The position numbers and the translations under genes are program-made. A stretch of DNA of 64,000 bases from Terriglobia bacterium (GTDB lineage: Bacteria; Acidobacteriota; Terriglobia; Terriglobales; Acidobacteriaceae), in the NCBI GenBank assembly GCA_021324365.1, contig JAJPJE010000053.1:1-64000 (forward strand). The letters run 5' to 3'. Shown here piece by piece: positions 53,173 through 61,166 of the stretch (position 1 is the first letter of the stretch; every line of letters starts with the position of its first letter). The notes under the pieces are model-generated. The model was given only the letters and a program-made list of their open reading frames with translations, searched no databases and had not been told where the DNA came from.

Positions 53173-54993
53173 TCAGTCCTGGATTTTACGAAAGTGCGCG
53201 TGGATGGCCTCCGCCTGGGATTTGTTGACGACGGCAGAGAGCGCGGCTTGGTCGGCGTCTCTTACAGCCTTCACGCTGCCGAAATGTTCCAGCAGACGGC
53301 GGCGCGTAATGAGGCCGATTCCGGGGATATCGTCTAGCTCATTCGTGCGATCGCGGATCTCGCGGCGTTTGCGATGGAAAGTGATCGCGAAGCGGTGCGC
53401 TTCGTCCCGGATGATCTGCACAAGATGCAACACCGGGTTATGGTGATCGAGAACGACAGGATCATTCTCTTGTCCGTATACATAAATGATCTCTTCGCGT
53501 TTCGCGATCGAAGCCAAGGGTTGGCTGGTGATCTGTAACGATTCGAGCGCGCGGGCCGCTGCATGTAACTGGCCGACGCCGCCGTCGATCAAAATAAGGC
53601 TGGGCATCTTACCTTTCTCTTCGGCGATGCGCCTGTAACGGCGGGTGACAACCTCTCGCATGGAGGCGAAGTCGTCGACGCCGTCTACGCTCCTGATGAT
53701 GAACTTGCGGTAATCGCTCTTCTTCATCTGGCCGTCTTCCCAAACGACCATAGAAGCGACCGTTTCAGAGCCCTGGATGTGGGAGATGTCGAAGCATTCG
53801 ATGCGCTTGGGCAACTCTGGCAATGTAAGGGCGTCTTGCAGAGTCTCGGCGATGACGTGTGCATTGGGCTTTAGGACTCGGAAGCGCTGATCGTAAGACT
53901 GCTTGGCATTATTTCCAGCCAGATCAATGAGAGAACGCTTTTCTCCCCGCTGCGGAATGAGGATTTCGACTTTATGGCCGCGAACCTCGCTCAGCAATTC
54001 TTCGAGGACGTCGCGATCCTCAAAGTCGACGGGCAAGTAAATGTTTCGCGGAACGTACTTCTGGCCTACATAGACTTGCGTGAGCAGCGTAGAGAAGAAT
54101 TCGCCGGTATCGAAGCGGCCGTCCACGAGCGAAGGAAGTTTTTCCCAGAAGAACTCGCGTCGGTCGACGATTTTTCCGCCGCGCATGTGAAAGAGATTGA
54201 CGGCCAGCATGCCATTCTCGAAGTGATAGCCGAACAGATCGGCGTCATCTCCTTCAGCAGCAGCAATGCGCTGCTTCTCCTGCAACTGTTCCACGGTGCT
54301 GATCAAGTCGCGATACTTAGCTGCCAGCTCGTACTGCTGGGCTTCCGCAGCGCCGGCCATGCGCTCACGCAACGAGCGCGCCAATTCCGTTTGCTTGCCT
54401 TCCAGGAACATGCGAACGTCGCTTACCGCTTCCTGGTAGCGCTCGGGCGTGGTGAGTTCTTTCACACAAGGCCCGAGGCAACGTCCGATGTAGTACTGCA
54501 GACAAGGCCTCGGATAGTAGCGGTTCAGGTCGATGGTGCAGGAAGGAACCAGAAAATGCCGGTGAATCAGGTCGGTGATCCGGTAGGCGAGATTCGCTGG
54601 GAAGTACGGGCCATAGTACTCGCTGCCATCTTTCTTCAGACGGCGTGTTACGTACACGCGCGGGTATCGCTCGGCTAGCGTGAACTTGATATATGGGTAA
54701 GTCTTGTCGTCGCGCAGAAGGATGTTGTAACGCGGCTTCTTCTGTTTGATCAGGTTGTTCTCGAGCGCCAGCGCTTCCTTGTTGTTGTCGACGACGATGT
54801 AATCGACGTCGACGGCCTCGCGCATCAGAGTGCCGGTCTTCGCGTCTGCCTGGGCCTCGTCAGTGAAGTAATTGCGCACTCGAGCACGCAGATTCTTCGC
54901 CTTGCCCACGTAGATGATCTCGCCCTCGGCGTTTTTGTACAGATACACGCCGGGCGCAGTGGGCAGAGTCCGAATTTTCTCGAAGAGGTCCAT
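53173..54993 (-). CDS. uvrC: Excinuclease ABC subunit C
   Basis: Start ATG 54993 (MDLFEKIRTLPTAPGVYLYKN) fits the family; a longer frame exists but is not conserved. The 606-residue protein has the GIY-YIG nuclease (GVYLYKNAEGEIIYVGKAKNLRARV), a Cys-rich segment (CLQYYIGRCLGPC), the UVR motif, the RNase H-like 5' nuclease domain (IECFDISHIQGSETVASMVVWEDG; LILIDGGVGQLHAA) and C-terminal helix-hairpin-helix (LDDIPGIGLITRRRLLEHFGSVKAV). It makes both cuts in nucleotide excision repair. It is close to standard length. Confidence 0.96.
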   Translation of the reverse strand: MDLFEKIRTLPTAPGVYLYKNAEGEIIYVGKAKNLRARVRNYFTDEAQADAKTGTLMREAVDVDYIVVDNNKEALALENNLIKQKKPRYNILLRDDKTYPYIKFTLAERYPRVYVTRRLKKDGSEYYGPYFPANLAYRITDLIHRHFLVPSCTIDLNRYYPRPCLQYYIGRCLGPCVKELTTPERYQEAVSDVRMFLEGKQTELARSLRERMAGAAEAQQYELAAKYRDLISTVEQLQEKQRIAAAEGDDADLFGYHFENGMLAVNLFHMRGGKIVDRREFFWEKLPSLVDGRFDTGEFFSTLLTQVYVGQKYVPRNIYLPVDFEDRDVLEELLSEVRGHKVEILIPQRGEKRSLIDLAGNNAKQSYDQRFRVLKPNAHVIAETLQDALTLPELPKRIECFDISHIQGSETVASMVVWEDGQMKKSDYRKFIIRSVDGVDDFASMREVVTRRYRRIAEEKGKMPSLILIDGGVGQLHAAARALESLQITSQPLASIAKREEIIYVYGQENDPVVLDHHNPVLHLVQIIRDEAHRFAITFHRKRREIRDRTNELDDIPGIGLITRRRLLEHFGSVKAVRDADQAALSAVVNKSQAEAIHAHFRKIQD

Positions 54994-55202
54994 GGTTCGT
55001 GACGTTCGTTCATCCCCCAGGCTTATGTCAGAAAATGACCAGAGGGCGGGCACCCAGAGTTGGCGGTCCAGGGTCCATCAGTATTGTCGATGATCGAAGA
55101 ACTGAGAGGAAGAGGGGGACCGCAACTACTCTATTTTAGCGTGGAAGGGAGCGGACAGCGAGAATCTCGCCACAACCAAACGGGGCACGCGGATGGGCCA
55201 AT

Positions 55203-55940
55203 CTATTGCGTCTTAGCTTCGCCTTCTGCGCGTGATCGTTTCACTTCGCTGGTAAGCAGAATTGCTTGCGCCACTTCTTTCATTGGAATGCGACGGCTGC
55301 GTGCCTCTTTCTGCAGGATTCCGTAAGCTTCTTCCTCGCTGATGCCCATGTCGCGCTGAAGAATGCCTTTCGCGCGTTCTACGATCTTGCGAACTGCCAG
55401 CTTGTCTGAAAGTTCCGAGACTTCATTTTCGAGACGCGCCATTTCGATGGCGGCGCCCACCAGGTGGCCGATGGCGGAAATCGCTTTAATCTCACGGCCG
55501 GAGAAATTGTGCACATCTTTGTGCTGCACGTTGATGACGGCAATGAGACGGCCGCGGAGGACCACCGGAATCGAGAGAAATGACTCGTATGTGTCTTCCG
55601 GCAATTCGGCATACGGGCAGAAGCGCGGATCCTTTGGCGCACTCTGATCGAGAATGACGGGCTCACGATTTTCAGCTACCCAGCCAGTGATCCCCAATCC
55701 GAGTGGGATGGTAAGTCTGTCCAACACTTCCGGGTGAGAATTCTTCGAAGCCCGAAGCACCAACTTGTCCTGCTCGAGGACATAAATGAAGCAGGAATCA
55801 CAGCTCACGAAGTCTGTCACGAACTCCACGATTTCATTGAGGACTTCATGAAGCGGGTCGGTCGCTGAGATACGCGTGCCAACCTCAGTTAAAAGATCAA
55901 GCGCGGGCGTAATAGGTTCCATGGAACAATTAGATGACAT
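55203..55940 (-). CDS. GAF-ANTAR domain regulator
   Basis: I chose ATG 55940 (MSSNCSMEPI), the first start after the palindrome at 55960; MEPI at 55922 is also possible. The 245-residue protein has a GAF domain (about 10-165: IPLGLGITGWVAENREPVILDQSAPKDPRF is typical) and a C-terminal ANTAR RNA-binding domain (about 175-230: KLAVRKIVERAKGILQRDMGISEEEAYGILQKEARSRRI). ANTAR proteins prevent termination by binding paired hexaloop hairpins in target mRNA leaders. I see no such twin hairpin in the immediate neighbourhood. The GAF part may sense a small ligand or redox state. Confidence 0.92.
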   Translation of the reverse strand: MSSNCSMEPITPALDLLTEVGTRISATDPLHEVLNEIVEFVTDFVSCDSCFIYVLEQDKLVLRASKNSHPEVLDRLTIPLGLGITGWVAENREPVILDQSAPKDPRFCPYAELPEDTYESFLSIPVVLRGRLIAVINVQHKDVHNFSGREIKAISAIGHLVGAAIEMARLENEVSELSDKLAVRKIVERAKGILQRDMGISEEEAYGILQKEARSRRIPMKEVAQAILLTSEVKRSRAEGEAKTQ

Positions 55941-55959
55941 TTTCTGAAATTGTTTATAT

Positions 55960-55974
55960 CGATAGTTGCTATCG
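55960..55974. promoter_or_regulatory. Inverted repeat upstream of the GAF-ANTAR gene
   Basis: CGATAG (55960-55965) and CTATCG (55969-55974) flank a 3-base centre, 20 bases before the start codon. It may be an operator or leader hairpin. It does not match the six-base-loop ANTAR target. Confidence 0.35.
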
Positions 55975-56063
55975 TGAGCATTGCGATTTCTTATAGAGTT
56001 TTCATTTGTCGTTAAAGCAGGGCGCAGCACCGGGATTGCCGCGCCCCACGCGCAGGACAGCGA

Positions 56064-56480
56064 TTAATGGGAACCGGAGATGGTGCCCGCCTGCGATGAA
56101 AGTCTTGCCATGTCCGTCTTGCTGATCGTTGGATTGAAATACAGCGCAAGGCCGGAATTGTTAAAACAAACGGATTCAACTGCCCATGCTTCGCCGTCGC
56201 GGACCAGGTTCACCGAGTTACTCTTGCAAGTGCTCGAGTAATCAGCGACTGTCGGTACGGCGATGACAGACAGTCCTTTCCCGTCCTCAGATCGCAGAAT
56301 CGCCTGCGTGGCTCCGCGTGAATACACGGAAAGAAGGTAAGTTCCAGCTGGAAGCGTCGTTCTCTGAAAACTAACCTCATGAGTGAGCGTAAACTTTGCC
56401 GCGGCATCCTGAGCGGCTGCGGTAAAGCAGGTTGCAATCAAGGTGGCAAGCGCAAAACCCAGTTTCTTGGTAAACGTCAT
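56064..56480 (-). CDS. Small secreted protein, unknown function
   Basis: The 138-residue product has a clear signal peptide (MTFTKKLGFALATLIATCFT, cleaved near AAAQD) and GGAGATG before the start. The mature part of about 115 residues is mostly beta-like (FTLTHEVSFQRTTLPAGTYLLSVYSRGATQAILRSEDGKGLSVIAVP) with two Cys (STCKSNS and ESVCFNN) that could bridge. The pattern of a promise-like TLPAGTYLLSV strand is common in small exported proteins of Acidobacteriota. I do not recognise a named family. The gap 56481-57007 upstream holds no gene that I trust. Confidence 0.7.
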   Translation of the reverse strand: MTFTKKLGFALATLIATCFTAAAQDAAAKFTLTHEVSFQRTTLPAGTYLLSVYSRGATQAILRSEDGKGLSVIAVPTVADYSSTCKSNSVNLVRDGEAWAVESVCFNNSGLALYFNPTISKTDMARLSSQAGTISGSH

Positions 56481-56904
56481 TTTTCATCTCCAATCGAAAG
56501 GTGAATACCGGTTGCACATGGACGTACGCGAAGGTTGCTCGAGCACGTTTTGCGATTTCCGATATGGTTGCGTCCGCGTTTTGTGGCTCGAGTTCGCCAA
56601 CCGGGAGAAACGTCAGCTATTCACAAAACGTCGGCACCGTAGGACGCCAGTGTTTGGTTCACACTCGCGCGGCGGTCACAGATCAGCTTGGATTGGAAGT
56701 GAAGGCTCAACCAGGAGCATTCACTGACAGAAGCGTACCGAAGCGGGCGAATATTTGGCAAATCAGAAATTGTTATTGGTCCGATAGCGAAGGCAAGAAT
56801 TAATGCGCGAGGGTACATGGCCTTGCGACGTTGCATTGCTTAGCAAGACTGTTCACAAGCGCGAACACATTCAATGAGGTCGATCAGCGGAACTGCATTC
56901 CCTG

Positions 56905-56952
56905 AAAAAAAAGAAAGCAAGCGGAAGCCGCTCATCGGCAACGCTTCCCGCT
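56905..56952 (-). terminator. Possible minus-strand terminator with no gene upstream
   Basis: Read on the minus strand, AGC-G-GGAAGC (56952-56943) pairs with GCTTCC-GCT (56928-56920), followed by CTTTCTTTTTTTT. No minus-strand gene lies upstream, so the transcript that it would end is unknown. Confidence 0.3.
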
Positions 56953-57007
56953 CTAACTGATTTGTACTAGTGAATCGCCTTGCCGATTTCCGTTATCCTG
57001 CCGCGCA

Positions 57008-57594
57008 ATGACCTGGATTAAAACCATCCCTCTTTCTGAAGCCAACCATAAACTCATTGACGCCATGCAGTCGCAGCGTGCGCTGTATCCGAAGGAATAT
57101 GTCACGCCGGTCTTCCCGCAGGACGACGGCACGGCAGGGATTGTCGCCTCGCACACGTTGATCCCGGAAGCGCTGTTTCATGCCTTCTCGACCTTTGGAG
57201 CGCTGATGTCTCCCGATCTGCCCCTGAGCCGCCGTCAGCACGAAATGATTGCGACCATGGTGTCGGTCACGAACCGATGCTTCTATTGAATCGAATCGCA
57301 CGCAGAGTTTCTGCGTAGGGTCACTCTTGATGAAGAAATGGTTTCAGCGTTACGAGCCGACTACGCCAGCGCCCCGATCACCCCCCAGGAGCGCGTGATG
57401 CTTGACTACGTGGTGAAGCTCACTAAGGATGCGACGAAGTGCTCGGTCGACGATCACGAGTCGCTGCGCGCCGCTGGCTTCGATGATCGCGGCATTCTGC
57501 AATCACGCTGATTGCTTCCTGGTTCAACTACATCAATCGGGTCGCGGACGCCTTGGGAGTGGGACGCGACTGGGCAACGTCGGCAACCCGCTAA
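57008..57594 (+). CDS. AhpD/CMD peroxidase-related protein, candidate selenoprotein (CFYU), with a late frame break
   Basis: ATG 57008 opens a CMD/peroxidase-related protein: [21 protein letters not shown] and [18 protein letters not shown]91FY. Codon 94 (57287-57289) is UGA at the place of the second Cys of CxxC. The same frame then continues for 70 more codons as family sequence: [37 protein letters not shown] and [10 protein letters not shown] hairpin with SECIS features lies at 57300-57316. Near 57500 the frame shifts by -1: the next part, [19 protein letters not shown] to the stop at 57592-57594, reads only if one A is restored in CAAATC. With that, the protein has 195 residues, normal for the family. 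It probably acts in peroxide or thiol defence. If UGA were a plain stop, half of the protein would be lost. The cytochrome c gene follows 66 bases on. Confidence 0.75.
57300..57316 (+). promoter_or_regulatory. Candidate bacterial SECIS element 2
   Basis: ACGCAGA-GUU-UCUGCGU forms a perfect 7-bp stem with a 3-base loop starting with G. The loop begins 17 nt after the UGA at 57287. The stem length and loop are identical to those of element 1 (41649-41665), though the stem sequence is different. Confidence 0.7.
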
Positions 57595-57660
57595 TTCGAT
57601 TACGGGTGCAAATGTGATTGCTCTGTCCTGTACAATGTCAGGTTTCCTGTGAGGGTGATC

Positions 57661-58143
57661 ATGACAAACGGACGGAGCATTTTTAAGTCTTTGATGATCG
57701 TGGTGTGTGCTGCATTTCTGGTGGTTGTGACAGCGAACATTAATCGTACAGCAGCGCAAACCAAGCCGGGGAAAGATGCGAGTGCGACCTCTGGCAGCAA
57801 CCCGCAAATCGCGCGGGGTAAGTACATCGTGGAAAATGTCGCGTTTTGCATTAACTGTCATACGCCTCGGGATGCGAATGGAAACATCGATCGGAGCAGG
57901 CTTTTGCAGGGAACACCGCTCTTCTTCCGCCCGGCGCAAACCGTCGCGGACTGGCCAATTGTGGCGCCGAGGATCGGCGGCACGCCTCCCGGCACCGACG
58001 CCGACATGGTCACGCTTCTCACTACCGGGATCTGGTATCAGACTGGGAAGCCGTTACGCGATCCTATGCCCCGTTTCCATATGACGAAAGACGACGCAGA
58101 AGCCGTAGTCGCTTTCCTGAAGACCGTGAAGACGGGACAGTAA
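57661..58143 (+). CDS. Exported c-type cytochrome
   Basis: The start ATG 57661 has GAGGGTG upstream. The 160-residue protein has an N-terminal membrane/signal segment (IFKSLMIVVCAAFLVVVTA), then one haem site C63-IN-C66-H67 in YIVENVAFCINCHTPRD and a likely Met ligand in the PMPRFHMTKDDAEAVVAFLKTV end. It is a mono-haem cytochrome c of the type that accompanies alcohol or sugar dehydrogenases. It would carry electrons in the periplasm. It follows the candidate selenoprotein gene on the same strand and might share its transcript. Confidence 0.88.
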   Translation: MTNGRSIFKSLMIVVCAAFLVVVTANINRTAAQTKPGKDASATSGSNPQIARGKYIVENVAFCINCHTPRDANGNIDRSRLLQGTPLFFRPAQTVADWPIVAPRIGGTPPGTDADMVTLLTTGIWYQTGKPLRDPMPRFHMTKDDAEAVVAFLKTVKTGQ

Positions 58144-58222
58144 AGTCTTTCGCAAACGACCGCACCGAAGCCTAAAAGAAAGCTGAACTGGCCACCAGGA
58201 CTCGTGCTTGGCACCAGGCGGG

Positions 58223-58246
58223 ACGTTTCAATTTCGGCTGAAACGT
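58223..58246. promoter_or_regulatory. Operator-like palindrome before the HTH gene
   Basis: ACGTTTCA (58223-58230) and TGAAACGT (58239-58246) are perfect inverted repeats around 8 bases, ending 8 bases before ATG 58255. The place, next to a gene for a winged-helix repressor, suggests autoregulation. Confidence 0.6.
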
Positions 58247-58254
58247 GAACGGTG

Positions 58255-58962
58255 ATGGCGCGCTATGCTATCGGCGTGAATGTGAAGTTCTCATTATCGT
58301 CCACCGCTGCTCTCATTGCTGATCCTTCTCGCGCGGCCATGCTGACGCACATGCTTGATGGGCGAGCCTTTGCCGCCGGAGAACTGGCGCGAGCGGCCAA
58401 TACCTCGCCGCAATCCGCCAGTATGCATTTGTCGCAGTTGCTAGCCGGAGGATTGGTGCAGGTGGCGCGGGAAGGCCGCCACCGGTATTACCGAATTGCT
58501 TCGTCTGATGTTGCGCACGCGGTGGAAGCACTGGGCATCATCGCGATCCCTCATCGAGTCCAACCGGTTGCCCCACGGGAAGCGATTCGCTACGCCCGCA
58601 CGTGCTACGACCATCTTGCGGGTGAATTGGCGGTCAAACTAACCGAAGCATTCGAGAGCCGGGGACTGCTGGTTTCATGGGCAGAGCGAGATTACCGGAT
58701 CACTCCTGCCGGAGAAGAGTTCTTGTCATCTCAGTGGCAAGTCGATGTTGACGCGCTACGCCATTCGCGCCGTAACTTTGCCCGACGTTGCCTGGATTGG
58801 ACAGAGCGGCGTGATCATCTCGCGGGTGTGCTCGGGGCCGCAATCTGCAGGAAGTTTTTTGAGCTTCGCTGGATTACGCGCGACGCGCGAAGTCGCGCAG
58901 TGCATGTAACTGGTCCCGGGCGTCAGAATCTTGCGCGCCTGCTGGACTCGCACGCGGCGTAA
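58255..58962 (+). CDS. ArsR-type winged helix transcriptional regulator
   Basis: The 235-residue protein has an N-terminal winged helix (about 15-105): STAALIADPSRAAMLTHMLDGRAFAAGELARAANTSPQSASMHLSQLLAGGLVQVAREGRHRYYRI is the ArsR pattern. The C-terminal part (110-235) is longer than in classic ArsR proteins and matches a subgroup with an extra domain (ARTCYDHLAGELAVKLTEAFESRG; FARRCLDWTERRDHLAGVLGAAICRKFFELRWI). No clear metal-site Cys pair is found. A perfect palindrome lies at 58223. The target genes are unknown. The start may also be GTG 58252. Confidence 0.9.
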   Translation: MARYAIGVNVKFSLSSTAALIADPSRAAMLTHMLDGRAFAAGELARAANTSPQSASMHLSQLLAGGLVQVAREGRHRYYRIASSDVAHAVEALGIIAIPHRVQPVAPREAIRYARTCYDHLAGELAVKLTEAFESRGLLVSWAERDYRITPAGEEFLSSQWQVDVDALRHSRRNFARRCLDWTERRDHLAGVLGAAICRKFFELRWITRDARSRAVHVTGPGRQNLARLLDSHAA

Positions 58963-59074
58963 GCTGAAGCGGTTGTAGTTGCGAACCCGGCACTTTATTC
59001 TTTGTTGCTCCTTCCGACACTGTCCTTTCGTGATAGGCAAGAGTTTGTCCGGCCGGAGTATTTTCGACAGCAGT

Positions 59075-59824
59075 ATGCGTCGAATCATCGTCACCGTTGT
59101 TGCTGTTTCCGCTCTGTCCCTATGTTGCCAGGCACAGCTGCAACTCGATCAGTTGTGGAAGAAGGTTTCCAAGACTACATCGTCGTCCGGGACAGCCTCG
59201 AGCTTGACGGAGGACAGGATCAGCGCGGGTCTGAAGGAGGCACTCAATATCAGCACGCGCAATGCGGTTGCCTTCACTGGCCGGCCGGATGGCTTCCTCA
59301 AGAATGCTGCCATCAAAATACTGATTCCTCCCAAGCTGAAGACCTTTGACCGCGGGATGCGCATGATTGGCAAAGGCGCCGAGATGGATGAACTCGAAGT
59401 TGGAATGAACCGTGCGGCAGAACAAGCAACTCCTGATGCGGAGAAGATCTTTCTTCGCGCACTGGCGAATATGAGCTTCGATGATGCGCGAAGGATTCTC
59501 TCGGGTGGTGATACAGCAGCGACAGAATATTTTAAACAGCAGACCTCGGCACAACTGGCACAAGCATTTCAGCCGATCATCCACTCGAAACTCGAGACTG
59601 TTGGGGTGGTGAAGAAGTACAACGAGTTGATGCGCAATCCACTGGCTGATTCACTGCTTGCACAGAGTGCTTTCGACCTCGACGACTATGTGGTCTCGAA
59701 GACACTCGACGGACTGTTCTATACGCTCGGAGAAGAAGAACGGAAGATCCGGCGCGATCCGGCAGAGCAGACAACGGCGCTGCTTAGAGATGTGTTTGGA
59801 AGGAAAGCGGCGGCGAACCAATAG
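59075..59824 (+). CDS. DUF4197 domain protein, exported
   Basis: The start ATG 59075 gives a signal peptide (MRRIIVTVVAVSALSLCCQA). The 249-residue protein matches DUF4197: LTEDRISAGLKEALNISTRNAVAFTGRPDGFLKNAAIKILIPPKLKTFDRGMRMIGKG, then MNRAAEQATPDAEKIFLRALANMSFDDARRILSGGDTAATEYFKQQTSAQL and FDLDDYVVSKTLDGLFYTLGEEERKIRRDP. It is a soluble, mostly helical exported protein. Function unknown; the family is widely spread in Gram-negative bacteria. A probable terminator lies 127 bases after the stop. Confidence 0.9.
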   Translation: MRRIIVTVVAVSALSLCCQAQLQLDQLWKKVSKTTSSSGTASSLTEDRISAGLKEALNISTRNAVAFTGRPDGFLKNAAIKILIPPKLKTFDRGMRMIGKGAEMDELEVGMNRAAEQATPDAEKIFLRALANMSFDDARRILSGGDTAATEYFKQQTSAQLAQAFQPIIHSKLETVGVVKKYNELMRNPLADSLLAQSAFDLDDYVVSKTLDGLFYTLGEEERKIRRDPAEQTTALLRDVFGRKAAANQ

Positions 59825-59950
59825 GTCCAACACGACAGTTAAGAAGAGCGGGTAACGACAACTGAGGCTAAGTTCTGGCACTCAACCATTGACGGCGCCT
59901 ATAAGCATAGAGACTATGTGCCGTTTCGGGCACTACCTCACAATTAGCCT

Positions 59951-59978
59951 CGGGCGTGAACGCCCTGTAATTTTTTTA
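59951..59978 (+). terminator. Probable intrinsic terminator
   Basis: GGGCG (59952-59956) and CGCCC (59961-59965) form a short GC stem with a 4-base loop, followed by TGTAATTTTTTT. It fits the end of the DUF4197 transcript. Confidence 0.6.
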
Positions 59979-60082
59979 CGCCAGTGGTGAGATGTGCCGC
60001 CCTTGTAAATAGCCGAATTTTGTCATCCGAACCTACGCTACTGAAAACAAATAGCTTATCGATTTGGGCTCGGCAGACTCAT

Positions 60083-60098
60083 TGGCAGAGCGCGTGCT
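60083..60098 (+). promoter_or_regulatory. Possible sigma-54 promoter before the OmpA lipoprotein gene
   Basis: TGGCAGAGCGCGTGCT keeps the GG-N10-GC spacing (60084-60085 and 60096-60097) but has G for C in the -24 box and G for T in the -12 box. It is weaker than the site at 26663. The gap 59979-60194 holds nothing else that I can name. Confidence 0.3.
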
Positions 60099-60194
60099 AT
60101 TTCACAACCCGAAGCGCTCTGGTGAGCATCGCGAGTAGATGCCAGGCGCCGGATTACCGGCAGCCGGCACAAGGAGCGCTAAGGAGCTTTCTCC

Positions 60195-60926
60195 ATGAAC
60201 AGGGTTCTCGTACTCTCAGTTGCCGCCACTTTGAGCATTGGCCTATCGATAGGATGCTCAAGCAAAAAGTATGTACGCAGTCAGACTGGACCTACCATTA
60301 ACAAAGTAAATGAACTGGACGACCTCACGGCGAAGACTTCGAAAGATATCAAAGACGTCGACGCCCGCGCACAGCAGGGGATTCAGGGTGTAAACGCGAA
60401 GGCTGACGCTGCGGATCAGAAGGCGCAGGCCGCCGGTCAGCGGGCGGACCAGGCGCAAACGTTGGCATCGAACGCCGCCAACCAAGTGCAGTCACTTGCA
60501 AACACAGTTGCCAATCTGGACAACTATCGTCCAGTGGTGGAAACCACAGTTCACTTTGGCTTCGACAAGTCGAACCTGACTGCGAAGGCAAAGGAAGCAC
60601 TCGATCAACTCGGAACTGAAATCCCGAACACGAAAAACTACATCCTCGTGATCGATGGAAACACGGATTCGACTGGCCCTGCAAGTTACAACTATGACTT
60701 AAGCCGCCGTCGCGCAGATGCGGTCGTGCAGTACGTGGCTTCGAAGTACAACGTACCGGCACACAAGATTTACCTGATTGGCCTTGGCAAAGATAAGCCC
60801 GCTACCGACAACAAGACCTCAAAGGGTCGTGCGGAAAACCGCCGAGTCGATGTACGGCTGATGACCAACACTGATCAGAACCAGAATACGACTGCAGCCT
60901 CGGCCAAGCCGCCGGCGCAGCAATAG
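60195..60926 (+). CDS. OmpA-family lipoprotein
   Basis: The 243-residue protein starts MNRVLVLSVAATLSIGLSIGC21, with a lipobox ending SIGC. Residues 30-110 form an Ala/Gln-rich helix with heptads (VDARAQQGIQGVNAKADAADQKAQAAGQ), like the Lpp coiled coil. Residues 115-230 are an OmpA C-terminal domain (VHFGFDKSNLTAKAKEALDQLG; DGNTDSTGPASYNYDLSRRRADAVVQYVA; GKGRAENRRVDVRL) that binds peptidoglycan. So it links the outer membrane to the wall. A strong site (AAGGAGC) precedes the start and a terminator follows. Confidence 0.93.
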   Translation: MNRVLVLSVAATLSIGLSIGCSSKKYVRSQTGPTINKVNELDDLTAKTSKDIKDVDARAQQGIQGVNAKADAADQKAQAAGQRADQAQTLASNAANQVQSLANTVANLDNYRPVVETTVHFGFDKSNLTAKAKEALDQLGTEIPNTKNYILVIDGNTDSTGPASYNYDLSRRRADAVVQYVASKYNVPAHKIYLIGLGKDKPATDNKTSKGRAENRRVDVRLMTNTDQNQNTTAASAKPPAQQ

Positions 60927-60956
60927 GTTTGTCCTCCCCTGTAACAAGCCTCTGCA

Positions 60957-60986
60957 GGCCGCTCGAAAGGGCGGCCAATTTTTTTT
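60957..60986 (+). terminator. Intrinsic terminator after the OmpA lipoprotein gene
   Basis: GGCCGCTC (60957-60964) pairs with GGGCGGCC (60969-60976) (one G-U pair) around a GAAA tetraloop, followed by AATTTTTTTT. Confidence 0.92.
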
Positions 60987-61166
60987 GGTAGCAGAAAGTG
61001 TACGTTAGTGGCGCGGGCGAAAAGAGCCTAAGGAAAGACTCGACGGCCGTACATCGGCATGGTTGAAGGCAGGCTCGTTCAAAGCATCTTCGGATGGAAT
61101 CTTCCGCAACCCCTAAAAGCCGCATCGTTCAAGGCGGATTTGCGAGCGGTGCAAAAGGTCTAGAAT

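Noticed and set aside
57290-57600. Taking UGA at 57287 as a plain stop and the rest as spacer
   Set aside because: 70 codons after it are clear family sequence in the same frame, including conserved His and the [14 protein letters not shown] segment.
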